NCBI RefSeq assembly: GCF_000002875.2
Contig: NC_009419.2
Coordinates: forward strand, 1,160,954 to 1,224,953
Length of the DNA stretch: 64,000 nucleotides
Reading direction: 5' to 3'
Origin: Leishmania infantum JPCM5
Taxonomy: Eukaryota > Euglenozoa > Kinetoplastea > Trypanosomatida > Trypanosomatidae
Position 1 is the stretch's first letter. Each line of letters opens with the position of its first letter. The notes under the pieces were generated by a model. That model did no database searches. It was not told the origin of the DNA and saw only the letters and a list, made by a program, of their open reading frames with translations. Shown here one piece after another: positions 49,518 to 60,151 of the stretch. The position numbers were made by a program, and so were the translations under genes.

Positions 49518-51476
49518 TTAACACTTTGTCTCACCGGGAAAGGCTGCACTCATACCTTTTGCGACTGGGCCACTGGTGCCCGGGGCAGAAAATGCGCACT
49601 GGTCATCGCTGTCAGCAAGCCAGTCCAGCTCGCTGTTTCTGTGCGCATTTTTTTTTCCGCAAGCGACGCTGGTATCCCATCGAGATTTCGAGCTTCCATC
49701 ATGAGGAACGTGAGGTAAAACTCGAATGCGACGTGGCGCTGCTGAGCATGGGCCGGCAGCTCCACCGCTGCGGAGAGTGGCGCGACGAAGAGAACAAGAC
49801 CCGACATCGGCAGTTAACGGCACAACGGTATCGCCGAAATCGCTCACTGACACGCGAGCCGCTCCCTTTCCATCCTGAACCATCGCGTGGTGCAGCCCTC
49901 GATGCCTCAAGTGCAGTGAGCAGCGCGCCGTGTGGCTGCTGCTTTATGACTTTCAAGCCGGACGTCTCAGTGTCACCGGGCAGGATTTGATCCTGATCAC
50001 CGTAGCGCCAGACACCTGCCGAGCGGGCAATCCAAAGAAAAGTGTGCGGCACACGAAAAGGGGTTGGAAACACCTGCAGCGACGCAGCTCAACGCGTGAG
50101 CCTTGTGCATGACTTTCTTCCGCGAGCGGCGAGACCTTGAGGCCGGCGCGGCCGTGTGCTGTGTCCCACGCATCTTAGCAAAGAAGGACGGCGGAGCGCG
50201 GCCGTACGTGGGCTTTCCAGTGCCGGAGAGATCGAGAGGAAGTATCAGAAAGTCACGCAAAGGCAGAGAGCGCGAGGGAATGGAGGTGCAGCACGGTTGC
50301 GACGAGAACGGCACCATAACACAAAGTCAAAGGTGTATACACTCGACACGCACATGGCCCCCTTGAAGATGTGCACGTCATATGTGAGCGACTTGACATT
50401 ATAGCTCACGCAGATGAGGTCGGAGATGCATGCAGGCACGACACGGCTCTGCTAGCGCCACTCCAGTGTTCTGGCGCAGCTCATGGCCCCCGGCGGCGTT
50501 GAGACCGTGCTTCTCTTCCCACTGAGCCGGCGACTCTACTACTTCGCCTGACGCAGTCGTGGACGCCCCCGATAAGGGGATCCGTTCCCACTCGAAGAGG
50601 CGGCCACAAACGCTTGCGATGGTTCACACAGTCAAATCCAGGTGCGCCGTCGGCAGTGAGTTCTGTCATTCCTCTATGTGTCGGCCAACACGAGAGGACG
50701 CTTGGTGGCAACTGTGGCGGGCATCGTAGTCGCTTGCAAAGTTGCGAACCACTCCGTTGGCGTCGCCGCCGCCGATGAATGCGCGGCGCCCGCCGCGGCT
50801 GACGTTCGTGTGATGAGGCAAAGTGACTTGTACCGGCATCACCCGTCTGAGCCGAACCCACCTCTGCGTCCCTGCAGACGATCCGCTTTTCTGTCCCTTT
50901 ACGCTTGTCGTCCTTCAGCGCGGGGGTGGCCGCACTGGCTGCCGCCGGTGGCGACGGGGTCCTGTGTGCTTGCCCTCACTACCTGGTCGAGGCTGCAGGA
51001 TCTTCCCACGCGTGACAAAGATTGCAGCCTCCATCCCCTGACTCACCGGCACATACAGGCTTGACTTCTTGGGCTTGCTGTGCAGCAAGTCAGCCGGCCA
51101 CCGAGTCGTCACCCGCGTGGCCGGAGGGTCGTCGCACATGCGCAACGGCGACCAACAAGCCAGTAAGCATCTCTTGCAAGGGACACCCCAGAGCACTTTG
51201 CTCGGAACCGCGGTGGCAGACGACGAAAAGCATGTGCAGGTCCCAGTCGTCGTCATCGGGACCGAAAGGGCAGAGCTTGCGGACGGTTTCCTCACCGCCT
51301 CGGAGGCTTTTGTACCGTTGACGCCGTTGCTCACTGTGGAATCAAGCCCGTGCGTCAGCAGCATCAGCTTCACTGCGTACACTTCCACTCGCAATCACGA
51401 ACACCTCGACAAAGAAATTGACAGAGACCAGACGGGCCCGAGAAGTGCACCTGCAGAAGACCTTTGCGCCGACTAA
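49518..51476 (-). pseudogene. Candidate decayed gene(s), family unknown
   Basis: On the minus strand a chain of protein-like segments runs across changing frames: 50439-50245, 50317-49997, 50073-49699, 49910-49518 and 49807-49550, each continuing roughly where the previous one loses character (for example YNVKSLTYDVHIFKGAM, then RSLPLRDFLILPLDLSGTG, then GVWRYGDQDQILPGDTETSG, then RHVAFEFYLTFLMMEARNLD). The stretch 50480-51476 has similar but weaker segments (51394-50915). Composition lacks the plus-strand purine bias of neighbouring intergenic DNA. No family identified; the order and strand fit a former gene of this transcription unit. Tentative. Confidence 0.4.
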
Positions 51477-52899
51477 GAAGACGTCCGGGAGATGCATACT
51501 CAGTGAGCAACGTCGAGCTGCGGCACGAGCGAGCAGGTGGTGTCGCATCTACACCGCTTTTGTCGACCCTTCAGGTGGACGCCATCGCCCGTCGCGACGC
51601 TGCGGCACACCGCACCGAGAGCCTCAGCGCAGAACTGAATATGGGTGCCTTTACCCTCTCCTCCCACTTTTCCCCTTTGTCAGAGGACGGGGTGCGACGG
51701 AAACCAGAGAGGGAGCTCGGCAAGAGGGAAGAGGTGCGGGGCCAGAGAAAGGACGGAGGTGGTCCATAAGGCAGAGATATTCGATGGCGCCCGCAGAGCG
51801 CTGCACTACAGCACTGCGAGCAGTTGAGCGGGCTTGTCAAAGAAAGAGGAGGAAAGAAATGAAACAAAAGTTGTGTGTAGTGCGAGGCAGGCGGAGAAGC
51901 ACCAGCACATTTTACCTCTCCGCGCACAACCACATCAAGACCATGTCTCAGAAAAGGAAAGCCACACCCCCAGTTCGCGCCTCAGCTGGGGGGTGGGGGG
52001 AGGGTATGACCGCAGACGAGGGAGGGGGAGAAGGCGGCCGGGACACCACCCGGCTCCTCTGTCACTGGATCTGTCATCCTCTCTCTCATACCCCTCCCCC
52101 TTCCCTATGATTCGGCTACATGCCGGCGAACCGCACCCGCACCCGCACACACACACACACACACACAAGCGCGCTCACGTGGCTTCGCTGCCTTTGTTTT
52201 TGGCTCCTTTTTTCTGCACATTACGAGAAGATGCTTAGGTAATAGATGTGAAGGTCTGTCGTGGTGGCGAGTAAGCGGTAGATACGCATGTGGCAGGCCT
52301 TGTCCTTTGCAGGATTTTGGAAGAGAGAACAGGAAAGGAAACGGGAGAGAACAGAAGAAACCACCCAAAACAAAAGGCGTCAAGAAGAACAGCGACCAAA
52401 AACAGGCGCACGCAACACCCACAACGCGTTAAAAACGATGACAGAAATGGGAACGCAGCGATGGATTACACCGTTCGCTGTCACAGACGTGACGAGCAAA
52501 GAGAACACGAGACCTGGAGCCCCTGACACGCAGAGGGCACGATTGCGTCCGAGCGGACGCGCAGCCAACCGCGCACGTGCACACAGAGGCAGCGGGCGTG
52601 TAAGTGATGGCGAAGGGGAACGGAATCGCCCACAGCAAAGATGTCAATGAAAGCGGAGAAGAGAACCCCCAGTGCACGGCAGCACCGGCCGGGAACGGTA
52701 GGCATAAGCCAAGTGTGCCAGACACTCACACAAACAAGCCATTCCGCCTATTGCCCGTTACTCTTCGAGTGGAGAGCGCCATGGGTACGCTGTTGCGCTT
52801 CTCAGTCTCACTCCCTCACTGTCATCCTCCCTTCGTCACTGGTCTCGAAACGGAGGACCTTCTGAAAGACTCGTGCAAACAAGGAGGAAAAAAAGGTCA
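51477..52899. other. Intergenic region
   Basis: Purine-rich plus-strand blocks at 51690-51770, 51838-51870 and 52315-52420, with a CA microsatellite at 52147-52167. UTR-like, no gene seen. Confidence 0.55.
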
Positions 52900-54336
52900 C
52901 TACTGCGTCGCACACTCCACCTGCTGCGCGCCACTACCATGCGTGCTTCCCGCCGGGCGGCGAGAGTTGCCACCGCCGCCGCCGCTGTAGCCACCACTCT
53001 CTTGCGAGGCCCACAGGCTACGCTTCTGCTCCTCCAGCTGCTCGCGAGACTCGCGCAACACCCGTGCCCTCACAGTGTTGCCGGGCGACGCGTCAGCGTC
53101 CTTTTCAGGTTTGCCGAACGCCTTCTTGATGTGCGCCTTCTGCTCATCGCTCAGCTTGTTGGGCATCTTGAGGTGCGTGAAGATATAGACATCACCGCGC
53201 TCGCCGGAGGTGCCAGGCAAGCCCTCTCCCGTAACCTTGATAACCCCTTCTGGCTTCAAAATCTGATCGGCCGATGTTTCCACGTTGACGGTGCGGCCGT
53301 CGAGCAACTTCAGCGGCATGTGCAACCCCAGAAGCGCCTCCTGCAGCGTCACGTCCTTGTTAACAATGAGGTCGTTGCCGCGACGCTGAAAGACACGGTG
53401 AGGACTTAGCTCGACGTGCAAGTGCATGTCCGCTGGCGGCGCGCCAGGGATCGTGCCGCCCTCGCCGCGCACTACAAGTGTCACATTCGACGGCACCCCG
53501 GCTGGGATTTCAATGGTGACGTCCTGCGATACGGTGCGGTAGCCCTTGCCGTGACACTTGTGGCATTGGTCCTCCGGTTTCGCCACGGTACCGGTGCCGC
53601 GGCACCGCGGGCACTCAGAGATCGTCTGCTGCACCATGCCGGGACCCATCCGGTGCTGTTGCACAACGTGCCCGGAGCCGTTGCACTGGGTGCACTTAGG
53701 TTTCTCGGTCTTGCTTTTGGTGCCGAAGCCAGTGCAATCCGCGCACACCTGCGGGCGGTTCACGCGCATCGTCTTGGTCACGCCCTTGTACACGTCTTCC
53801 AGCGTCAACCGCGTCCGCACCTCCAGCGGCTGGAGTGTGGGCGTCCCCTGACGGCCACCGGGGCCGCCGCCAAACATGTCGCCAAACCCGCCCATCCCAC
53901 CCATTCCCCCGCGGAAAAACTCGGCAAAGATGTCCTCAGCAGAGCGGCCACCGGCGCCAAAGCCACCCATGCCTGCGCCGCCCATGCTCGGGTTCGTGGC
54001 CGCCTCGGATCCGTACTGGTCGTACACCTTCCTCTTCTCGGGGTTACTAAGCACCTCGTAGGCCTCGGCCACCTCTGCAAATTCCTCCTTGTTACCGCCT
54101 TGATCAGGGTGGGTCTCCAACGCGCGCTTCCGGTAAGCTTTCTTAATCTCCTTCAAGTCGGCGTTTCGGTCGACGCCGAGCATCTTGTAGTAGTCCTTGT
54201 TGCCACTCGAGTACAAACGGGCAGGGGTTGTGGAGGAACAGAAGGTGCTGGCGGCGCCAGGTGCGGCAGAAAGCGACGCGCCCGCACTCCAGGCGCAAGC
54301 TCTGCGCGCGGTCGACGCGGAGAGATAGCGGAGCAT
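52900..54336 (-). CDS. Class A (DnaJ type I) J-protein, mitochondrial
   Basis: Predicted 478 residues, a full DnaJ homologue acting as co-chaperone of mitochondrial Hsp70. Order: presequence 1-45 (Arg/Ser/Ala-rich, no acids: [20 protein letters not shown]); J-domain 47-110 with HPD at 76-78; Gly/Phe region about 112-155 ([33 protein letters not shown]); four zinc-finger repeats [24 protein letters not shown] and CHKCHGKG at about 188-260, all intact; C-terminal substrate-binding domains ending near 400 ([15 protein letters not shown]). A Gly-rich tail follows. All catalytic marks are present. The ATG at 54336 is the first true ATG (the frame is open to 54420). The acceptor AG at 54353-54354 leaves a 16-nt 5' UTR. 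Confidence 0.93.
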   Translation of the reverse strand: MLRYLSASTARRACAWSAGASLSAAPGAASTFCSSTTPARLYSSGNKDYYKMLGVDRNADLKEIKKAYRKRALETHPDQGGNKEEFAEVAEAYEVLSNPEKRKVYDQYGSEAATNPSMGGAGMGGFGAGGRSAEDIFAEFFRGGMGGMGGFGDMFGGGPGGRQGTPTLQPLEVRTRLTLEDVYKGVTKTMRVNRPQVCADCTGFGTKSKTEKPKCTQCNGSGHVVQQHRMGPGMVQQTISECPRCRGTGTVAKPEDQCHKCHGKGYRTVSQDVTIEIPAGVPSNVTLVVRGEGGTIPGAPPADMHLHVELSPHRVFQRRGNDLIVNKDVTLQEALLGLHMPLKLLDGRTVNVETSADQILKPEGVIKVTGEGLPGTSGERGDVYIFTHLKMPNKLSDEQKAHIKKAFGKPEKDADASPGNTVRARVLRESREQLEEQKRSLWASQESGGYSGGGGGNSRRPAGSTHGSGAQQVECATQ

Positions 54337-56749
54337 GGCCAATGGCAAGGCTCTATAGAAATCCAGAGAGAGATCGCGACGAGAGAGTGTACACGTCGGC
54401 GTCTTTCTAAGCGACCGCACAGCGGGTCCAAACAGCGCGAGGAGAGGGGGGGGGGTAAAATAGACGTTGATGTGAATCTTGTGAAAGGCGAGAACGCCAG
54501 ATGCGAGAAGCGGCCACGACTCAGAAGCGCGTCGCGTTCTGTCCTTCTCTCTCCCTCCTTTGTCGAGTGGTCTCCTTTGGTTTCTGTCGGTGTGAAACCA
54601 CCATGCGTCTCGCCACCGTGTCGCCGTTCAGCCCCGGCAATATCTAAACCGTAGAGGGCTGCCGTATCCTCCTCCTCTTACCAGAAAAGCAAAAAAAAAG
54701 AAAAAACAGCCTTAGCCGTCACACGCAGCACACACACACACGCGTGGCAAACGGCGGTGCGCGTCTGTGATAGTGGCAACGGCAGCGCGTGCGCGCGCAC
54801 ACACACACGCAGATAAAAAGTGCACGAGAACACGCTTAGATTCAAGCTATCAATAACGCAAAGAAAAAGGAACTGAGTGAGACGAGACAGAGAGGGAGAG
54901 AGAAACAAAGAAGGGAGGAGGAACAATCGAGAGGAGACGAGAAATGAGGAGGTGTGTGCCTGCGTGTGAGAGAAGGGAGGGAGGGTGGGGCGACTTCGTC
55001 CAAAAAAAGAGCGATGGATGCACGGGAGCGAATATGTCGGCGTGAAGACCGCTGCCGCTGCGGCTGTTGCTGATGTGCTGGCAGGCTGGGCGCAACAGGG
55101 ACGCTGACACACAAAAACCCACTGGGGCGTGTGCGGTGTGACCTGTTGCTGAATTTGGGTATGTGTGTGTATGCGTGTGCGCGTACGTATGAGACGCTTC
55201 AATCGCTGAGGACCTGGGGGTGAGAGGGAGAGAGGGGAGAAAAACAACAAAAAAGGCCTTTTTCGCGGTTGTTTTCTTTTGTGCCGTGCAGCGAAATCAT
55301 GGAGTGACACTCGGCGACGCAAGAGGGAGAGAGCCGAATGGAGAGTGTTAGACACGGGTAAGAGGGTTCAGAGTTGGCGCAGAGCAATTTCACATCTTAT
55401 GCACGGTGAAGCGGGCATCCGGTTCGGCGTGCTTTGATTTTCGCTCCTCTGCTTCTTCTCAAGATAACGGAGGAAAGGAGACTGTTTTCCTCCTTCTTTT
55501 TTTTGTCGCATATCGCGGCAAGTACGCTGCTGCACATCACGGGTGAGAGTGCACAGTGAAGCTTTAGCAGTACACGAGCAGCAGCCGTCCAGCAAGAGAT
55601 GCTGCTCACACTGAGCTGGTTGCTTGCATGTCAGAGAGAGATCTACAGTCGTCTCATATCCTCCACGTACGCTATCCGAACCAACTCACTAGCGGCGATC
55701 AAAGCACAAGTGCGCCCACACGAGTCGTGCGGGGTGTGAGTGGGACTCGGAAGGGGGAGAAGGCCATACTGTGTAGGCCAACAGAAGCAAGCGGAGGGGC
55801 TGCCCAACTTCACGAGAAATACGGAGACCAGCAAATGCGCTGCCCAGCCTCACCTCTTCGTAAGGGGTGAGAAAGGCGCAGGGGGAAGGGAGGGAGATGT
55901 TTCTGCCCTCCATCCAACCACAGGGACAGTTCCGCACAGACACGCGTTGACACAATCACCCTCGACCGTCCTGCCGCTGCTTGATTTGAGCAGAAGACAG
56001 CCGTCTGATTTTCTTTTTCTGGAACGTCTATGTGGATGTGCGACAAGTGAGTACGAGAAAGAAGCGCAGGCATGACGTCGGAGTGTATATGTCCGTCTCC
56101 CTTCCTCACAGGAACTACACCAACCCTCGCACCCTTTGTACCATCACCATGATCATGCACCCCTCAGCCCGAAAGTGCAAGATTATAAGGAAAAGACAAA
56201 CTGAAAAAAGTGCATGCTCGAGATTGCCGGAGTGGGATAAGACTTCCCGAGAGTGTTGAGAGAACGGAGAACGTGGAGAGGAGAAACCGAGAGGACAAAC
56301 GAGATGGGGTGGAAAGAAAGCCCTTGACGGCGCTCACCGCTGCCCACGCACCGCTCAAGTCCGTCTGCGCACCCGCCATCAACCACCATCGCCCTTCCTT
56401 CCCCTTCCCCTTGGGGCTTTGTCCCCGTGGCAGGTTGACTTCCTTCTGTGCCAGAATGAGACAGGTCAAACACTGTCAAGCAAGGTATACAAAACAAAGA
56501 AAAAAAAGAAAAGCAGGCCGGCGGTGGTGATCACAACCAGTCATCGCGAGCAGATACAGCTTGAACGGAGTTCATCTGCTACATCGTATTATGACGGGAG
56601 GGGAATCGTGCCGCAACACAGAAAAGAACGCTTCCGGGACAAGGTACGCGCTCAGCCTCTCTGTAAAAAAAAAAGCTGGCACGCGCCTCCACACACCCGT
56701 GCTGCCTTGCGTCTTGCAATGATGCGACTCTCTGCCTCTCGGAGGCAGC
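54337..56749. other. 2.4-kb intergenic region
   Basis: Several CA microsatellites (54729-54742, 54800-54810), long GA-rich plus-strand blocks (54875-55000, 55215-55260, 56170-56320). Minus-strand frames here are Ser/Leu/Phe-rich CT-tract translations. No gene seen. Confidence 0.55.
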
Positions 56750-57988
56750 TCACGCATTCGCAATATGCGCGCGGTAGTGGCAGTTCTCACTTCGGTGGTT
56801 GCCTCCGCAGTGCTTGCACGGGTTCGCACGGAAGCAGTTGGCGGTACTGTGCCCTAGCTGGCCGCAGCGGTCGCACTTGAGCAGCTCGGGGTGCTTCTGG
56901 AAGCAATTACGCGCCGTGTGGCCCGTACCGCCGCAGAAGGAGCAGCGCATGTTGCCGTTCAGCTTGCGGAAGCACTCCGTCTCCGTGTGCCCCTTGCTAC
57001 CACAGAAACTGCAGACCCCGCCGGGCCCGATGTACCGCTCCAGCCAGGCCGTGTTCACCTGAGCTGGCTGGGCGTCGGCCTCTTCTGTCACCGCATGTCC
57101 GATGCCGTAGTGCTCGACGTATTGCGCCGTCAGCCGCTCCACCGCTGCCTCCGACACCTGCTGCGTCAGAGACGGAAAGTACGTGGAGAGGAGGTGGATG
57201 TGCCGAACATCGTCGGCGGCGTACTCGAGGAAGTGCTCCGGAAGCGGTCGCGTATCCCAAACAGGGCGGTCGCCAACCATCATGGCTGTCTGCACGGCAG
57301 AGTCGCCCTCCTGCCGGTGGATACCGGCGACGCTCTTAAGCACGTACGTCATGCCAGATCGCCGGTTCACGCTGCGCAGCTTCCACTGCAGGGCGGTAAA
57401 AAGGAGCTGCAAATCCAGCACACGCTTCGGGGTCAAGTCCATCTGCGTGCTCAGTGCTTCGATGTCGCGTCGGCAGTCGAAGAAGAGCTTTCGAATTGTC
57501 TCGTCATGGAACACGGGCCGGAGAGCCTGCATGAAGACCGGCACTGACAAAGAGAGAACGTCAAACAAGAACACGACGGGTACCACGTCACTGCAGGTCT
57601 GCACAAGCGAGACACGACCAAGCTGAGGCGTCTTGATTGCCTCTGGGGTGCAGAAAGCCTCGACGTCGATGGCGATCTGCCGACTGCGCTGCAACACCCC
57701 AACGGCTTCTTTCAGTTCCTGCTCGGTGCTGATTACCTTGTATGGATACTTCAGAATGGCAGCGCAGTCGCCGGTCACAGGAAAGGAGGAGAAGCGTGAC
57801 GACACGTGCGACCAAGAAGTCCTTGCCGGGCTGGTACTAGCGGCACCACCGCTGCTGCTGCTTCCATCGACGTCATGCGTGCTCGACGACAACGGCGTGC
57901 TCTGCGAGATCGTGCGTGCTGGTGTAGCCACAGTACTCCGCACAAGCCCACGGAACGCAGCACAGGTGTAAAGCTGAAAAGCCCTCAT
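56750..57988 (-). CDS. RND: RNase D-type 3'-5' exoribonuclease with zinc knuckles, mitochondrial
   Basis: Predicted 412 residues. After an Arg/Ser/Thr-rich presequence (1-35) comes a DEDDy exonuclease domain at about 80-280: D108-V-E110 (exo I, IAIDVEAF), D171 (exo II, LFFDCRRDIEAL), and Y256-x3-D260 (exo III, LEYAADDVRHI). All catalytic residues are present. The C-terminus bears four CCHC zinc knuckles: C326-C329-H334-C339, C349-C352-H357-C362, C372-C375-H380-C385, and C391-C394-H398-C403, the last with one residue less before His. This domain pair matches the trypanosome RND enzyme, a mitochondrial U-specific exonuclease reported to act on guide-RNA U-tails. Start ATG 57988; acceptor AG at 58004-58005 behind a perfect CT tract, 5' UTR about 16 nt. 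Confidence 0.92.
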   Translation of the reverse strand: MRAFQLYTCAAFRGLVRSTVATPARTISQSTPLSSSTHDVDGSSSSGGAASTSPARTSWSHVSSRFSSFPVTGDCAAILKYPYKVISTEQELKEAVGVLQRSRQIAIDVEAFCTPEAIKTPQLGRVSLVQTCSDVVPVVFLFDVLSLSVPVFMQALRPVFHDETIRKLFFDCRRDIEALSTQMDLTPKRVLDLQLLFTALQWKLRSVNRRSGMTYVLKSVAGIHRQEGDSAVQTAMMVGDRPVWDTRPLPEHFLEYAADDVRHIHLLSTYFPSLTQQVSEAAVERLTAQYVEHYGIGHAVTEEADAQPAQVNTAWLERYIGPGGVCSFCGSKGHTETECFRKLNGNMRCSFCGGTGHTARNCFQKHPELLKCDRCGQLGHSTANCFRANPCKHCGGNHRSENCHYRAHIANA

Positions 57989-60151
57989 CTTTCTGTGAGC
58001 CGGCTTAAAAACGGCAAATAGAGAGAGAGAGAGAGCAGTGCGGTGGCAAGGTCAACAAGGAGCGTCCTTATCGCGTCTCAGATGGTAATAGGCGCAGGGT
58101 TGTCTCCTCGTGCTTCAGACAACACTTCCTTCTCCCCTTTCCACAGATCTACCGGCACGCAGAGACACGCACGAAGCAAAGACGACAGCGAGCCCACACA
58201 CACACACACAATGGTGGCACGCCCTTATAGAGGAAAGCGAAAGAAGTGTGGGCGGAAAGATACTGGGGAAAAACCCAAGCAGGAGATGGAAAAAGAGGGA
58301 GAGAGCGAGGAAGAGACGGGCAAGCGAGCACACGGCGAGAGAAGAAGAGCAGCTTCAGCGGATATGTCCGCGTCTCCACTTCGCTTCGCACACTGCGCGC
58401 GCACTCTTCTCTTTCGACCCTCTTTTTTGTTGGTTTTATGAATTCTGTCAACGCTTTCTCAGTCGCTCTTTCTGATTATAGAAGTTACTCTTACTCGGCG
58501 AGAACGGAGGATGGGGAAGCGAGCTGGGGGCTGAAGCGGAATGATGCTCAGGTGAATGCCAATGGACGATGAGACTGGCCGTGTCGTCCGATACACACGC
58601 ACAGGGGAAACAACTAAGGGGGTGTAATGGAGAGCGAGAGAGGGGAAAGAGGGAGATCCCCGTAGTCCTTTTAGGCTTCGAAGGGGCGTGGCAAAGAAAC
58701 GCAGAAGCAACGCGAACACACCACAGAACGAAAAGGGAGGTGATATATAGGCACGCACACGCACATGCACACAAGAGGCAGGGGGTGAGAGAGGCAGGTA
58801 ACGGATCAATAAGAGGAGAAGCGAAGGGAAAAGAATGCCCGGCAAGGGTCTCACGAAACAACAACAGAGCACAAGCAAAAGGGCGAAGAAAAACGGCGCA
58901 AGCACGAAACCAGGCGCGCACGTCAGAGACACCCCGCAGCAGCAACGACGACAGCGGCAATGACAATATACACAAGCACAGAAACAAAATGCCGTAGGAG
59001 GTGGGATTTGAGGTGAGAAAAAAAAGGAAAGACGGCTTCACTCCACCCCCCACCCTCCACCCTCTCTGTCTCTCCGCCAAGAGTCACGCGACACTTCTTC
59101 CCGTGAAACCGATGCGAAGACGGTTGACACAGAGGAAGAGCAGAAACAAAAAGACAAAAAAAAAGTAGGATTCGAGATGAGAAGCGTACTTCCTCAGTGT
59201 ATGCGCGCTCGCTTAAGTGTTTTGCGGCGAAAAGGAGTGCAGAGCTCAGACAGCGCGGAGAAAGGTCCGACAAAAGACAAGGTGAAGAGAGCAGTGCACA
59301 GTGAGAGGGACAGAAGATGCTTTAGAGAGCAGCGTAAGCCCAGTCGGTGGTGAACGGCTGCCAGCCAGAAAAGGATATGCTGGAGCTACCGCTGTGGCAG
59401 CGGTGGGAAAGGTGCGACTTTACCTTAACCAGAAACCAAACGAAGAAGCCGGAACAAACGGAATGATTATGCGGTCGCCGCTCCAGTCGAGTGCGCCTGC
59501 TAGACACACGCTCGCGCACTCAACCGTTGAATTAGTACCTGTGTGTGCGTACGTTGGGGGTTAGGCGTGTGAGGGTGGTCGCGATGAATATGTTTTCCAC
59601 GACGAGCACCAGCTGCATCGACGTTGGTGTTGAGGCAAGCAAGAAAGCGCATGAAGGGGCAGACAGAGATATCGAGTAGCGCACAGGACAACAGTCAAGG
59701 CGACGAGAAGAACCGCAACGCAAAGCGCACAAAAAAATGCTCGGGCAGTGCGCGAAGAGCATCGCGCATTTTTTTGTCGACCGTGTTTCGTTGCCTGTGC
59801 ACGTGCTCCATAGAAGACACGGGCGAAGCAGTTCAGAGGCGACTGCAGTGTCACCTCCGCCTTACGGCCGCTCATTCGCGGCGGAGCTTTCGCTCCTGGC
59901 GGAGTGCGGTCCATTTCTCTTCCCTGTTGCCGCAGGCAGCCGTCAGCCGCTCCACCGGCTCGAAGACAAATTGAGCGACAGGAATAAAGTCTTTTTTTTT
60001 CCAGTTCTCTGCAGACTTCGCACACGCGCTCTCACACAAAATGCGCATATGTACTAGCCAACCGCCGCCACCCACGGGGGATCGTCGATATTCGCCGCTA
60101 GCGTGCTATCATCGTCGTACTAACGTTCTGAAAATCCTTTGGGGTGTACAG
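57989..60151. other. 2.2-kb intergenic region
   Basis: GA-rich plus-strand blocks (58230-58350, 58615-58660, 58780-58900, 59110-59180) and a CA run at 58193-58210. A minus-strand frame at 59561-60025 includes one hydrophobic span but has no family resemblance and is probably chance. No gene accepted. Confidence 0.55.
58004..58036 (-). promoter_or_regulatory. Predicted spliced-leader acceptor of RND
   Basis: The plus-strand GA repeat (58018-58034) is a pure CT tract in gene sense, followed by TTTTTAAG with the AG at 58004-58005. A second AG lies at 57993-57994. Inferred. Confidence 0.6.

Noticed and set aside
51069..51476. Plus-strand open frame with fairly protein-like composition
   Set aside because: Wrong strand for this transcription unit and overlapping the minus-strand decayed segments; no family recognised.
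4808..58211. Numerous CA/GT microsatellites considered as Z-DNA or origin signals
   Set aside because: They are scattered through nearly every intergenic region, as is normal for Leishmania-group genomes, with no clustering that would point to an origin or centromere.
59561..60025. Possible small membrane protein with one hydrophobic span
   Set aside because: The single hydrophobic stretch is the only feature; the rest is Arg/Ser/Cys-rich with no homology seen, and the length is within chance.
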